Notes: generated by a model not told the origin, from the sequence alone. A stretch of 64,000 nucleotides of DNA from Opitutales bacterium UBA5694 (GCA_002420185.1 DIHO01000009.1:23181-87180); one strand, 5' to 3'. Positions 22,197 to 30,647 are shown, counted from the stretch's first letter. Program-made: numbers and translations.

Positions 22197-22826
22197 ATGA
22201 ACTATACACTCTTAGGCAAGAAATTGGGCATGACTCAACTGTATGACGGAACCGTACAAGTTCCCGTCACGGTGATTCAGGCGGGCCCTTGCCCCGTTCT
22301 TCAGGTGAAGACAGTGGAAACGGATGGATACAATGCGATCCAGATCGGCTACGAAACCAAGAAGGAGAAGCGAGCGAGCAAGGCAGAGCAAAATCATGCC
22401 AAGAAAAACGGTGCCGCGACACCACGAGCCATTCGCGAGGTACGCTGCGATGGCACTCCGGAGTACAATTCTGGCGATGTTCTTGACGTAACGAAATTCG
22501 AAGAGGGCCAAAAGATCGACATTATTGGAATTACCAAAGGTCGTGGATTCCAAGGTGTAATGAAGCGCTTCAACGTTAAAGGGGGACCTGCTTCTCACGG
22601 CTCAATGTTCCACCGCCGTATCGGATCGATTGGTCTTTGCCAATGGCCAGGTCACGTATTCAAAAACCAAAAAATGCCAGGCCGTATGGGCGGAAGGCAG
22701 CGCACGGTTCAGAATCTAAAGGTGGTTAAGATCGATGCAGAAAAAAACCTCATACTCGTAAAGGGCGGAATCCCTGGAGCCAATGGCGACACGATTCTCG
22801 TTCGCAGTGCGATTAAAGGTAAGTAA
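22197..22826 (+). CDS. rplC: 50S ribosomal protein L3
   Basis: 209 residues starting MNYTLLGKKLGMTQLY. An earlier in-frame ATG would add eight residues and separate the conserved start. GRGFQGVMKRFNVKGGPASHG and GRMGGRQRTVQNLKVV mark L3, an early assembly protein that reaches the peptidyl-transferase centre. The 95-nt spacer after rpsJ holds a small hairpin (GGAGCA/TGCTCC, 22166-22179). Confidence 0.98.
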   Translation: MNYTLLGKKLGMTQLYDGTVQVPVTVIQAGPCPVLQVKTVETDGYNAIQIGYETKKEKRASKAEQNHAKKNGAATPRAIREVRCDGTPEYNSGDVLDVTKFEEGQKIDIIGITKGRGFQGVMKRFNVKGGPASHGSMFHRRIGSIGLCQWPGHVFKNQKMPGRMGGRQRTVQNLKVVKIDAEKNLILVKGGIPGANGDTILVRSAIKGK

Positions 22827-22847
22827 CACGGGGAGGACTGATTGATC

Positions 22848-23480
22848 ATGAAGTTGAAAGTATTTAAAAGCGATGGCTCCGCAAATGGAGAAAGTGATTT
22901 CGATATCCCTGTTTTCGAGGACGGTAAAGGTCTTCAAGCAGTGAAGGAAGTAGTAGTCGCACAAGCGGCCAATATTCGCCAAGGCAGTGCGAGTACAAAA
23001 ACGCGCGGTGAGGTTCGGGGCGGTGGCAAAAAGCCATGGCGTCAAAAAGGAACGGGTCGTGCCCGAGCAGGAAGTAGCCGCTCTCCGATATGGGTTGGTG
23101 GTGGAATCGTATTCGGCCCGAAACCGCGTAACTACTCTAAGAAGATTAACAAGAAGGTTCGTCAGCTGGCCTTTAATAGAGCACTGTTTGAACGTGCGAG
23201 TGATGGCTCGTTGGTTGTGGTGGATGCCCTCGATATCGCTCCCGCGAAAACGAGTGTGGCATCTGGTTTCATCCGAGGCATCGCCCCGGAAGGAGACGTT
23301 CTCGTGGTAGAAAAGGAATTCAGCGATACTTCAATGCTAGCACTACGCAATTTGCGTGGAGTGATCCTAGAAGAGGCTGCGATTGTAAGCGTTACTGATC
23401 TCGCCGATTTCCAAACAATTGTTGTAACGCGTCAAGCGATGGAAGTACTTCTTGGCCGCTCGAAAGGAGGCTCGAAATGA
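22848..23480 (+). CDS. rplD: 50S ribosomal protein L4
   Basis: 210 residues from the ATG that follows GGGGAGG by about 11 nt; a TTG six bases upstream is the alternative. The long loop that reaches the exit tunnel is clear: STKTRGEVRGGGKKPWRQKG and TGRARAGSSRSPIWVGGG. L4 is the classical repressor of the S10 operon in E. coli; I see no proof of that here. The stop overlaps rplW as ATGA. Confidence 0.97.
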   Translation: MKLKVFKSDGSANGESDFDIPVFEDGKGLQAVKEVVVAQAANIRQGSASTKTRGEVRGGGKKPWRQKGTGRARAGSSRSPIWVGGGIVFGPKPRNYSKKINKKVRQLAFNRALFERASDGSLVVVDALDIAPAKTSVASGFIRGIAPEGDVLVVEKEFSDTSMLALRNLRGVILEEAAIVSVTDLADFQTIVVTRQAMEVLLGRSKGGSK

Positions 23481-23764
23481 TTCAAACAGACAAAATCTTA
23501 AAATCTCTTCGTTTGACTGAGAAGTCCAATCTCCAATCGGCTGAATTGGGTCAATATACGTTTGAGGTCTTCAAAGACGCTAACAAATACGCTATCAAAG
23601 CCGCTGTCGAAAAAGTGTTCGATGTTTCGGTGACGCGTGTGAATGTTATTAATCAAAAAGGGAAGCCGGCCCGTAACCGTAAGACTGGTCGTTCTAACTA
23701 TAAATCGGACTATAAGAAGGCTATCATCACTTTGAAGACAGGTGATACGATCGAAATCGTATAA
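23477..23764 (+). CDS. rplW: 50S ribosomal protein L23
   Basis: 95 residues, typical. DKILKSLRLTEKSN, YTFEVFKDANKYAIKAAVEK and VNVINQKGKPARN match L23, which sits at the tunnel exit and docks trigger factor and SRP. The ATG overlaps the rplD stop, implying coupled translation; an AAGGAGG lies just upstream inside rplD. Confidence 0.98.
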   Translation: MIQTDKILKSLRLTEKSNLQSAELGQYTFEVFKDANKYAIKAAVEKVFDVSVTRVNVINQKGKPARNRKTGRSNYKSDYKKAIITLKTGDTIEIV

Positions 23765-23782
23765 GCGAAGGGGATACATATA

Positions 23783-24634
23783 ATGGCTATTATAAGTTTT
23801 AGACCAACCACTCCGTCTCTGCGTTTTGCGGAGCTCCAGAAAAGAGACATTACGCAGAAGCGTCCGGAGAAAAAGCTAACCACTTCTTACAGCAAGTCTG
23901 CGGGACGTAATTGCTACGGTCGTGTGACATCACGCCGCCGTGGAGGCGGGCACAAGCGATTGCTTAGAATCGTGGACTTTAGACGCAACAAATTCGACAT
24001 CCCCGCAAACGTACAGGCGATCGAATACGATCCAGGCCGGACGGCTCACATTGCTCTGGTCGCCTACGCAGATGGTGAAAAGCGTTACATCATAGCTCCT
24101 GAGGGATTGAAGGTGGGTGACAAGGTTCTATCGGCACAGAATATGATCAGCTTTGATATTGGCAATACCATGCCACTAGAATTCATTCCTCCCTCGACTC
24201 GCCTTCACGCTGTAGAACTACTTCCTGGGAAAGGGGCCCAACTTGCTCGTTCAGCAGGCAATTCTCTCGAGCTGATCAATATTGAAGGGAGTCATGCTCA
24301 ATTGAAAATGCCTTCGGGTGAAGTTCGTTTGGTGAGCAAGAAGTGCCTCGCTACTATTGGATCTGTTAGCAACGCCGAGCACTCAAAGGTAGTCATTGGA
24401 AAGGCGGGACGTAACCGTTGGAAGGGCAAGCGTCCTCGGGTTCGGGGTGTTGTTATGAATCCGGTGGACCATCCTAATGGCGGGGGTGAAGCGAAAAGCA
24501 AAGGTGGCGGTGGTCGCCAGATGCTCGTTTCTCCTTGGGGTCAGTTAGCGAAGGGTTTCCCCACTCGTCGCAAGTCTAAAGAGAGTAACAGTCTAATCTT
24601 GGTGCGTCGCAATGGCCGCAAGTTCAAACGATAA
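23783..24634 (+). CDS. rplB: 50S ribosomal protein L2
   Basis: 283 residues. GRNCYGRVTSRRRGGGHKR, VQAIEYDPGRTAHIALV and the C-terminal VRGVVMNPVDHPNGGGEAKS, which holds the histidine near the peptidyl-transferase centre, are intact. L2 is needed for subunit joining. It has an AAGGGG Shine-Dalgarno-like run, unlike most genes around it. Confidence 0.99.
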   Translation: MAIISFRPTTPSLRFAELQKRDITQKRPEKKLTTSYSKSAGRNCYGRVTSRRRGGGHKRLLRIVDFRRNKFDIPANVQAIEYDPGRTAHIALVAYADGEKRYIIAPEGLKVGDKVLSAQNMISFDIGNTMPLEFIPPSTRLHAVELLPGKGAQLARSAGNSLELINIEGSHAQLKMPSGEVRLVSKKCLATIGSVSNAEHSKVVIGKAGRNRWKGKRPRVRGVVMNPVDHPNGGGEAKSKGGGGRQMLVSPWGQLAKGFPTRRKSKESNSLILVRRNGRKFKR

Positions 24635-24654
24635 TTTTTATTACGATATAGATA

Positions 24655-24918
24655 ATGGCTCGTTCAGCTAAAAAAGGATATTTCATCGACCCAAGCCTCG
24701 AAGACAAGGTGATGGTCGCCAAGGGAAATGATGATCGTAAACCAATTCAAACTTGGTCACGTCGTTCTACAATAACACCCGATTTCGTGGGTCTAAATTT
24801 TGCCGTACACAACGGAAAGACATTCATCCCCGTCTACGTCACGGAAAACATGGTGGGACACAAGCTCGGCGAGTTCTCTCAGTCGCGGATGTTCAAGGCT
24901 CACGGTGGCAGCAAATAA
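24655..24918 (+). CDS. rpsS: 30S ribosomal protein S19
   Basis: 87 residues. ARSAKKGYFIDPSLEDKV, KPIQTWSRRSTITPDFVG and HKLGEFSQSRMFKAHGG identify S19, which pairs with S13 in the 30S head. The spacer from rplB carries an AATTTTTATTA run that overlaps the rplB stop. Confidence 0.99.
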   Translation: MARSAKKGYFIDPSLEDKVMVAKGNDDRKPIQTWSRRSTITPDFVGLNFAVHNGKTFIPVYVTENMVGHKLGEFSQSRMFKAHGGSK

Positions 24919-24935
24919 TCAAGGGAGCTAACATA

Positions 24936-25274
24936 ATGGAAGTTCAAGCACTAACTAAATACGCACGCATGTCGCCGAAAAAGGTGAATGAGGTAGCTCG
25001 TGCCATTCGCGGCAAACAGGCCACGGCAGCTCTCGATTTGTTGAAGTTTATTCCACGAAAGTCGGCGGCACTGATTTCGAAGACATTGCAATCGGCGATT
25101 GCGAACGCTGAAAACAACCACGACTTGTCTGCGGATAACCTGATCGTTGATAAGGCGATCATCGAGATGGGTCCGGCCCTTAAACGTTTCAAAGCAGCTG
25201 CTCGAGGCGGGGTCGCCAAACGAAAAAAGCGCATGTCGCATATCCGCATCGTACTAACCGACAACGCTAACTAA
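24936..25274 (+). CDS. rplV: 50S ribosomal protein L22
   Basis: 112 residues starting MEVQALTKYARMSPKKVNEV; longer in-frame starts lie inside rpsS. AIANAENNHDLSADNLIV and the beta-hairpin that lines the exit tunnel (GGVAKRKKRMSHIRIVL) are present. GGGAG lies about 9 nt before the ATG. Confidence 0.97.
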   Translation: MEVQALTKYARMSPKKVNEVARAIRGKQATAALDLLKFIPRKSAALISKTLQSAIANAENNHDLSADNLIVDKAIIEMGPALKRFKAAARGGVAKRKKRMSHIRIVLTDNAN

Positions 25275-25284
25275 TTTCAGAAAT

Positions 25285-25911
25285 ATGGGTCAAAAAACAA
25301 ATCCGATAGGTTTTCGTCTCGCAGTTAATCGCAACTGGCAATCACGTTGGTTTGCACCCAAGAACGAATTCGCGAAGACACTACACGAGGACTACATCAT
25401 TCGTGAGAAATTGATGGAGAAGCTGAAATACGCTTCCGTACCTCGTATCTTTATTGAACGTGCGTCTTCACGGGTCCGTGTTAAGATTTTCACTGCTCGT
25501 CCAGGAATCGTTATTGGACGGAAGGGCCAAGAAATTGAAAAGATAAAGGAAGAGCTCTCTTTGATGACGGGAAGGGAGATCCTTCTCGATATTCAGGAGG
25601 TAAAAAAGCCCGAGCTCGAAGCAAAGCTGGTCGCGGACAATGTTGCTCTTCAGCTGGAACGCCGTATCTCCTTCAGGCGTGCAATGAAAAAGGCTGTTCA
25701 AATTGCTATGAGTTTAGGTGCGGAGGGCATTAAGGTACAGGTCGGAGGAAGACTCGGTGGTGCGGACATCGCTCGTACCGAAGTTCAGCGCCAAGGTAGT
25801 GTACCTCTCCATACATTGCGCGAAGAAATTGATTACGGTACATCAGAAGCCAGAACAGTATACGGCATTATTGGCGTTAAATGTTGGGTTTTCAAAAAGG
25901 ACGAACAATAA
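25285..25911 (+). CDS. rpsC: 30S ribosomal protein S3
   Basis: 208 residues. GQKTNPIGFRLAVNRNWQSR is the canonical start; a KH domain with GIVIGRKGQEIEKIKEEL follows, and the C-terminal domain carries GGRLGGADIARTE. S3 forms the mRNA entry channel with S4 and S5. It lacks the long C-terminal tail of many S3 proteins. It begins 10 nt after rplV with no Shine-Dalgarno sequence. Confidence 0.98.
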   Translation: MGQKTNPIGFRLAVNRNWQSRWFAPKNEFAKTLHEDYIIREKLMEKLKYASVPRIFIERASSRVRVKIFTARPGIVIGRKGQEIEKIKEELSLMTGREILLDIQEVKKPELEAKLVADNVALQLERRISFRRAMKKAVQIAMSLGAEGIKVQVGGRLGGADIARTEVQRQGSVPLHTLREEIDYGTSEARTVYGIIGVKCWVFKKDEQ

Positions 25912-25928
25912 ACATCTCTAACTGAGCT

Positions 25929-26351
25929 ATGCCAGCACTCACTCCATCACGCACAAAATACCGGAAGTCCATGAAGGGCCGCATGCGCGGCAACGCAAAG
26001 GGCGGCGACTCTATGGCGTTTGGCGACTATGCCATTCAGGCATTGGGTCGTGGATACTTCACAGGTAATCAGATCGAAGCCGCTCGTGTCGCCATCACGC
26101 GTCACATGAAACGTAAGGGAAAGCTCTGGATAAGAGTATTCCCTCACAAACCGATCACGAAGAAGCCTCTCGAAACTCGTATGGGTAAAGGAAAGGGACC
26201 GGTTGATCACTATGTAGCGGTAGTTAAACCTGGCTTGATATTGTTCGAATTAGCAGGGGTTTCGCTTTCTATCGCTCGCGAGGCGATGCGCTTGGCTGAT
26301 ACGAAACTCCCATTTAAGACACGTTTCGTCGTCCGTGAGAACATGGATTGA
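25929..26351 (+). CDS. rplP: 50S ribosomal protein L16
   Basis: 140 residues, normal length. PSRTKYRKSMKGRMRGNAKG, AARVAITRHMKRKGKLWIRV and ETRMGKGKGPVDHYVAVVKP are diagnostic. L16 positions A-site tRNA. It lies in the conserved rpsC-rplP-rpmC order with short spacers. Confidence 0.99.
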   Translation: MPALTPSRTKYRKSMKGRMRGNAKGGDSMAFGDYAIQALGRGYFTGNQIEAARVAITRHMKRKGKLWIRVFPHKPITKKPLETRMGKGKGPVDHYVAVVKPGLILFELAGVSLSIAREAMRLADTKLPFKTRFVVRENMD

Positions 26352-26372
26352 TCCCAGTAAGGAACCGGAAAT

Positions 26373-26579
26373 ATGAAGGTAAAGGACATCAAGGAACTTT
26401 CGCTCCCAGAATTGGAGAAATCGATTCGTGACACGCGTGATCAACTTCTCGAATTGAAGCTGCGTAAGCAGACAGGACAGGTTGAAAATACAGCGGAGCT
26501 AACTCAGCAACGCAGGGTTATTGCACGGATGGAAACCATTCGTAGTGAAAAAATCCAGGCGGAATCGAAATCTGCCTAA
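26373..26579 (+). CDS. rpmC: 50S ribosomal protein L29
   Basis: 68 residues, two helices: MKVKDIKELSLPELEKSI then RKQTGQVENTAELTQQRRVIARMETI. L29 flanks the tunnel exit. A GGAAC run precedes the start. Confidence 0.97.
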   Translation: MKVKDIKELSLPELEKSIRDTRDQLLELKLRKQTGQVENTAELTQQRRVIARMETIRSEKIQAESKSA

Positions 26580-26597
26580 GAAGAAAACTGATACGCC

Positions 26598-26915
26598 ATG
26601 AAAAACTCTCGCAATAGCAGAAAAAGCCTAATCGGGTTCGTTACTTCAACCTCCGGGAACAAGTCGATCAAGGTTACCTATAATTACAAGATTCCTCATC
26701 CTCGTTATCGAAAGGTAATTAATCGAAAAACAGTTGTCCATGTTCATGACGAGAGCAACGATGCTGGTCTTGGTGATCGTGTTGAAATTATGGAGACACG
26801 TCCAATAAGCCGCCTAAAACGCTGGCGTTTGGTTCGGGTCATAGATCGGGCACCTGTAGCAGGTGGCTTGAAAGAAGAGGAAGTAGAGCAAACCGAACCA
26901 GCTTCTGCTAAATAG
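26598..26915 (+). CDS. rpsQ: 30S ribosomal protein S17 with acidic tail
   Basis: 105 residues against about 84 in E. coli. The OB-fold core includes SRKSLIGFVTSTSGNKSIKV, and DRVEIMETRPISRLKRWRLV ends the core. The last 17 or so residues (GGLKEEEVEQTEPASAK) form a Glu-rich tail, in line with the tails on several other ribosomal proteins here. Confidence 0.97.
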   Translation: MKNSRNSRKSLIGFVTSTSGNKSIKVTYNYKIPHPRYRKVINRKTVVHVHDESNDAGLGDRVEIMETRPISRLKRWRLVRVIDRAPVAGGLKEEEVEQTEPASAK

Positions 26916-26930
26916 AGGAGCGAAACAAAA

Positions 26931-27296
26931 ATGATTCAATTACGTTCAGAACTTCAGATTGCAGACAACACAGGTGCCAAGCGGGCCCATATGATACGCC
27001 GCTTGGGTCAGCGAAAGAAGACCGCTGACGTTGGTGACGTCATCGTCGTCAATATTAAAGAGGCAAGCGTAGACTCGTCTGTTAAGAAAGGCACGGTCGT
27101 AAAAGCTGTTGTAGTGCGGACAAAAGCTCCAATTCGCCGTCGTGACGGTAGCTACCTCCGTTTCGACAGCAATGCGATCGTTATACTCGACAACAATGGC
27201 AACCCGCGTGGCACCCGCATTTTTGGGCCAGTTGCTCGCGAACTTCGCACGAAGCAATTCATGAAGATTGTCTCGCTAGCTCCGGAGGTACTTTAA
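26931..27296 (+). CDS. rplN: 50S ribosomal protein L14
   Basis: 121 residues, standard. MIQLRSELQIADNTGAKRAH, DVIVVNIKEA and GTRIFGPVARELR are diagnostic. L14 sits at the subunit interface. GGAGCG lies about 9 nt before its ATG, and rplX follows after two bases. Confidence 0.99.
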   Translation: MIQLRSELQIADNTGAKRAHMIRRLGQRKKTADVGDVIVVNIKEASVDSSVKKGTVVKAVVVRTKAPIRRRDGSYLRFDSNAIVILDNNGNPRGTRIFGPVARELRTKQFMKIVSLAPEVL

Positions 27297-27298
27297 TA

Positions 27299-27556
27299 AT
27301 GGCAAAGACACATGTAAAACAAGGCGACGAAGTCGTTATCCTTTCGGGCAAGGAAAAGGGTAAGCGTGGCAAAATCTTAGAACTTCGCACCGCGAAAAAC
27401 AGAGCAGTTGTTGAAGGTCTCATGATGATCAAGCGCCATCTCAAGAAGTCGGAAGAAAATCCTGACGGACAAATCGCGGAGCGCGAAGGGTCTATCCACA
27501 TTTCAAACCTGATGCTTGCGTCGAAGTTCGACGAACGTCAGGCCAAGACAAACTAA
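27299..27556 (+). CDS. rplX: 50S ribosomal protein L24 (short form)
   Basis: 85 residues, shorter than the usual 100-105. The KOW motif GDEVVILSGKEKGKRGKILE is intact, followed by VEGLMMIKRHLKKSEENPDG and a shortened C-terminus. L24 starts 50S assembly. It begins 2 nt after rplN, implying coupling. A hairpin follows in the spacer before rplE. Confidence 0.96.
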   Translation: MAKTHVKQGDEVVILSGKEKGKRGKILELRTAKNRAVVEGLMMIKRHLKKSEENPDGQIAEREGSIHISNLMLASKFDERQAKTN

Positions 27557-27566
27557 ATTACATAGA

Positions 27567-27595
27567 GAACTGAACCCGTTCCGGGTCGGAAGTTC
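27567..27595 (+). promoter_or_regulatory. Hairpin at the rplX-rplE junction, candidate S8 target
   Basis: GAACT pairs with AGTTC and ACCCG with CGGGT around a TTC loop, with an internal bulge (GA opposite CGGA). It ends 11 nt before the rplE start. In E. coli, S8 binds an interrupted stem at this same junction to repress the spc operon; the equivalence is inferred from position and shape only. Confidence 0.45.
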
Positions 27596-27606
27596 GGACA
27601 AAAGCT

Positions 27607-28218
27607 ATGAGCTCTAAAAATTTTCTAAAAGAACATTACGAAAAGACAGTCGTCGAAGGACTCAAGAAGTCCCGTGGTTACAAAAACAAGTACCAGATTC
27701 CACGGATTGAGAAAGTGGTTCTCAATATGGGCGTGAGTGCTATGCTCGACAAAAGCGTCATGGACGAGGCTGTGAAGAACATGGGCCTTATTGCTGGACA
27801 AACTCCCGTTCGCACCCTTGCGAAGAAGAGCATTGCGAATTTCAAACTCCGAGAAGAGATGCCAATCGGTTGTAAGGTTACTCTGCGAAGCGAGCGTATG
27901 TGGGATTTCCTTCTTCGGTTGGTTGCGGTATCCCTTCCCGCAATTCGCGACTTTCGTGGTATTCCGCAAAAGTTTGACGGAAACGGTAATTATTCTCTCG
28001 GGATCACAGACATCACGATTTTCCCCGAAATCTCCGTGGATTCAATCAAACGGCAATCTGGAATGGAACTTACCATTGTAACCTCTGCAAAAACGGATGA
28101 AGAGGGTTACGAGTTGCTCGACCTACTGGGAATGCCTTTCCGGAAGAGGGAGACTCAAGATGGCAATGACGACGCTCCAACTGAGAGCGAAAATGAAAAA
28201 GGCGAAACAGCAGCGTAA
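27607..28218 (+). CDS. rplE: 50S ribosomal protein L5 with charged tail
   Basis: 203 residues against about 179 in E. coli. Core motifs KVVLNMGVS, AGQTPVRTLAKKSIANFKLR and GNGNYSLGITDITIFPEI are clear. L5 binds 5S rRNA and contacts P-site tRNA. The final 25 or so residues (from KRETQDGNDDAPTESE) are an acidic low-complexity tail. The 50-nt spacer before it carries a hairpin. Confidence 0.98.
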   Translation: MSSKNFLKEHYEKTVVEGLKKSRGYKNKYQIPRIEKVVLNMGVSAMLDKSVMDEAVKNMGLIAGQTPVRTLAKKSIANFKLREEMPIGCKVTLRSERMWDFLLRLVAVSLPAIRDFRGIPQKFDGNGNYSLGITDITIFPEISVDSIKRQSGMELTIVTSAKTDEEGYELLDLLGMPFRKRETQDGNDDAPTESENEKGETAA

Positions 28219-28224
28219 TTTAAC

Positions 28225-28530
28225 ATGGCAAAGAAATCATTAGTAGCACGTAACGAAAAACGCCGTCGCCTCGTAGAGCGCCTCGGTCCCAAAAGAGCTG
28301 AACTCAAAGCAATTCTTTCCAGTCCTGACACGACAGACGAAGAATTTTACCAAGCGCAGCGCAAGCTAGCCAAGATGCCTCGTGACTCTTCTAAAATCAG
28401 AATCCGCAACCGCTGCAACGTAACAGGGCGACCAAGGGCATTCACTCGCCGTTATGGGTTGTCCCGTTTAACTTTCAGAGAACTCGCCTTAGAGGGAAAA
28501 ATACCTGGTGTTACCAAATCTTCCTGGTAG
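28225..28530 (+). CDS. rpsN: 30S ribosomal protein S14, long zinc-free type
   Basis: 101 residues of the long S14 type. KIRIRNRCNVTGRPRAFTRRYGLSR is the C-terminal signature; only one of the zinc-site cysteines is kept, so it is the zinc-independent form. S14 helps finish the 30S head. It starts 6 nt after rplE. Confidence 0.98.
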   Translation: MAKKSLVARNEKRRRLVERLGPKRAELKAILSSPDTTDEEFYQAQRKLAKMPRDSSKIRIRNRCNVTGRPRAFTRRYGLSRLTFRELALEGKIPGVTKSSW

Positions 28531-28622
28531 GCCTGTCACTCAAAATTTCATTATTAATCAGTATTTCGTGCAAACGCACATCCCGGGAGTGTGGATATCA
28601 CCCGGTTAAAAACTAAATAATC

Positions 28623-29018
28623 ATGCATACCGATCCAATCAGCGATTTTCTAACTCGCATCCGCAACGCATCGAGCGCCGGCAAAGACGAATGTGTTTCT
28701 CCTCATTCGAAAATGAAAGCAGAGATAGCCCGAATTTTAAAAGAGGAGGGCTTCATCTCAGACTTTTCCGATGCGAAGGATGATCGAGGGCACAAAACTC
28801 TTGTGGTTCAACTCAAGTACGTGAATGGCGAGCCTTCGATTAACGGTCTGGAGCGGGTTAGCCGCCCGGGTCTTCGACTTTACTCTAAAAGCTCGGACAT
28901 TCCTCGAGTACTCAATGGACTAGGTGTCTGTATTCTCACTACGCCAAGAGGCATTATGAAGGATCGCGATGCCCGACGCCAAAAGCTTGGCGGTGAAATG
29001 GTCTGCAACGTTTGGTAG
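28623..29018 (+). CDS. rpsH: 30S ribosomal protein S8
   Basis: 131 residues. HTDPISDFLTRIRNASSAGK at the start and GLGVCILTTPRGIMKDRDAR at the end are diagnostic. S8 is a primary 16S rRNA binder. The 92-nt spacer after rpsN is unusually long for this block; it holds a CCCGGG palindrome but no clear element. Confidence 0.99.
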   Translation: MHTDPISDFLTRIRNASSAGKDECVSPHSKMKAEIARILKEEGFISDFSDAKDDRGHKTLVVQLKYVNGEPSINGLERVSRPGLRLYSKSSDIPRVLNGLGVCILTTPRGIMKDRDARRQKLGGEMVCNVW

Positions 29019-29033
29019 AAAAGGACGCGAATT

Positions 29034-29573
29034 ATGAGCAGAATAGGAAAACTACCAATTACGATACCTGAAAAGGTTGACGTAACGATCGATGGCTCGA
29101 CCATCAAGCTTAAGGGCCCAAAGGGAGAGCTGACCAAAAAGTTTGTTAACGACGTATCTTTTGAGGTCGAAGATGGGCAAATCAAGGTTTCCCCAGTGAA
29201 CAAGACCCGTTTCGCTAACGCCATGTATGGGACTTCTCGATCGATCGTGAATGGAATGGTTGAGGGGGTTGTTAACGGTTTTAAGAAAGAGATCGAGATT
29301 AGTGGTGTGGGATACAATGCCACTCTGAAAGGGAAAACTCTTTTGCTGAAGCTGGGATTCTCGCACGATATCAATTACGACATCCCAGATGGCGTGACGA
29401 TCACGGTAACGGATAATGGGACGAAGTTGAAGATCGAAGGAATCGACAAGCAGATAGTGGGACAAGCGGCGGCATCGATCCGGCACTATCACCCGGTTGA
29501 GCCCTACAAGGGCAAAGGAGTCCACATCGTTGGCCAGCATGAAATCCGCAAGGAAGGAAAGACAGTCGCTTAA
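29034..29573 (+). CDS. rplF: 50S ribosomal protein L6
   Basis: 179 residues, two repeated domains. SRIGKLPITIPEKVDVTIDG opens the protein, and the C-terminal signature EPYKGKGVHIVGQHEIRKEG is complete. L6 lies near the sarcin-ricin loop. An AGGACG precedes the ATG. Confidence 0.99.
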   Translation: MSRIGKLPITIPEKVDVTIDGSTIKLKGPKGELTKKFVNDVSFEVEDGQIKVSPVNKTRFANAMYGTSRSIVNGMVEGVVNGFKKEIEISGVGYNATLKGKTLLLKLGFSHDINYDIPDGVTITVTDNGTKLKIEGIDKQIVGQAAASIRHYHPVEPYKGKGVHIVGQHEIRKEGKTVA

Positions 29574-29619
29574 AGCGGTCAGATAACCTGCAAGGAATAA
29601 CCTTTAAAAGAATTTCGAA

Positions 29620-29982
29620 ATGAAAATCCAAAAGAAGAGAGAGCTCGAACAAAAGAGACGCTGGCGCATCCGTAAGAAGGTTGCGGGAACCCTAGTGCGG
29701 CCGCGGTTGAGTTTACATTTTAGCAATAAGCACATCTACGCCCAGGCCATCAATGATGACGAGGGGAAGACGCTTTTGTTTGTATCAACTGTTGCGAAAG
29801 AGCTTCGTGAGCAGAATTTGAAAGCCAATAACGACGGTGCTTCTGCCCTTGGAAAGTCCTTCGGTGAAAAGGCGAAGGATTCTGGCATCAGTAAGGTGGT
29901 ATTCGACCGCAACGGCCGCAAGTACCACGGATGTGTAAAAACTTTTGCAGATGCCGCCCGTGAGGCCGGCCTAAAATTCTAA
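29620..29982 (+). CDS. rplR: 50S ribosomal protein L18
   Basis: 120 residues. RRWRIRKKVAGTLVRPRLSL and the C-terminal KVVFDRNGRKYHGCVKTFAD match L18, which brings 5S rRNA into the large subunit with L5. It begins 46 nt after rplF. Confidence 0.98.
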   Translation: MKIQKKRELEQKRRWRIRKKVAGTLVRPRLSLHFSNKHIYAQAINDDEGKTLLFVSTVAKELREQNLKANNDGASALGKSFGEKAKDSGISKVVFDRNGRKYHGCVKTFADAAREAGLKF

Positions 29983-29989
29983 TTGCCCT

Positions 29990-30622
29990 ATGAGCACAGA
30001 AACAAATCAAACACCCAGTACAACCCCTAGCGAAGCTTCTGCGAGTGCATCACCCGCTAATGATGGACCCAGCGGGGGCTATCGTGGACAAGGTGGTAAC
30101 CGAGGACAAGGCGGTAATCGTGGGTCCAGGGGCGGCAACCGCGGACGGCGGGAAGAGGAGAAACCGGATGACGGTATCTTCGAGAAAGTCGTGTTCATTA
30201 ACCGTTGTGCGAAGGTAGTAAAAGGAGGACGTCGTTTCAGCTTTTCTGCTCTCGTCGTTGTCGGTGATCGTGCCGGAAAGATCGGAGTAGGATATGGAAA
30301 GGCCAACGAGGTTCCCGAGTCTATTCGGAAAGGGAGTGAAGGTGCTCGCAGAAATCTTGAGCCGATCAAGCTCAAGGGCGACACTATCCCACACGAAGTT
30401 CTTGGCGAGGCCGATGGTGGCAAAGTTCTCTTGCGTCCCGCTACGACGGGTACAGGGATTATCGCTGGTGGTGGAGTTCGTGCCGTGCTCGAAGCAGCAG
30501 GGGTACACAATGTTTTAACGAAGTCGTTGGGCTCGAACAACGCCAACGCAGTTGTCAACGCCACGCTTGACGGCTTGCGGAAATTGAAAACGTTCGAAGA
30601 CTATAAAGTGCTTCGTTCCTAA
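29990..30622 (+). CDS. rpsE: 30S ribosomal protein S5 with Gly/Arg-rich N-terminal extension
   Basis: 210 residues against about 166 in E. coli. The S5 core starts near residue 60 with IFEKVVFINRCAKVVKGGRR and includes GKIGVGYGKANEVPESIRKG and NVLTKSLGSNNANAVVNAT. Ahead of it are a Ser/Thr/Pro stretch (residues 1-23) and a Gly/Arg/Asn/Gln repeat (about 27-53, three GGNRG units) of the kind seen in RNA-binding RGG tails. No internal start is better placed, since the ATG follows rplR by 7 nt. rpmD, often found next, is absent. Confidence 0.97.
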   Translation: MSTETNQTPSTTPSEASASASPANDGPSGGYRGQGGNRGQGGNRGSRGGNRGRREEEKPDDGIFEKVVFINRCAKVVKGGRRFSFSALVVVGDRAGKIGVGYGKANEVPESIRKGSEGARRNLEPIKLKGDTIPHEVLGEADGGKVLLRPATTGTGIIAGGGVRAVLEAAGVHNVLTKSLGSNNANAVVNATLDGLRKLKTFEDYKVLRS

Positions 30623-30647
30623 TCAAAAATCAGAAAAGACTCGAATC

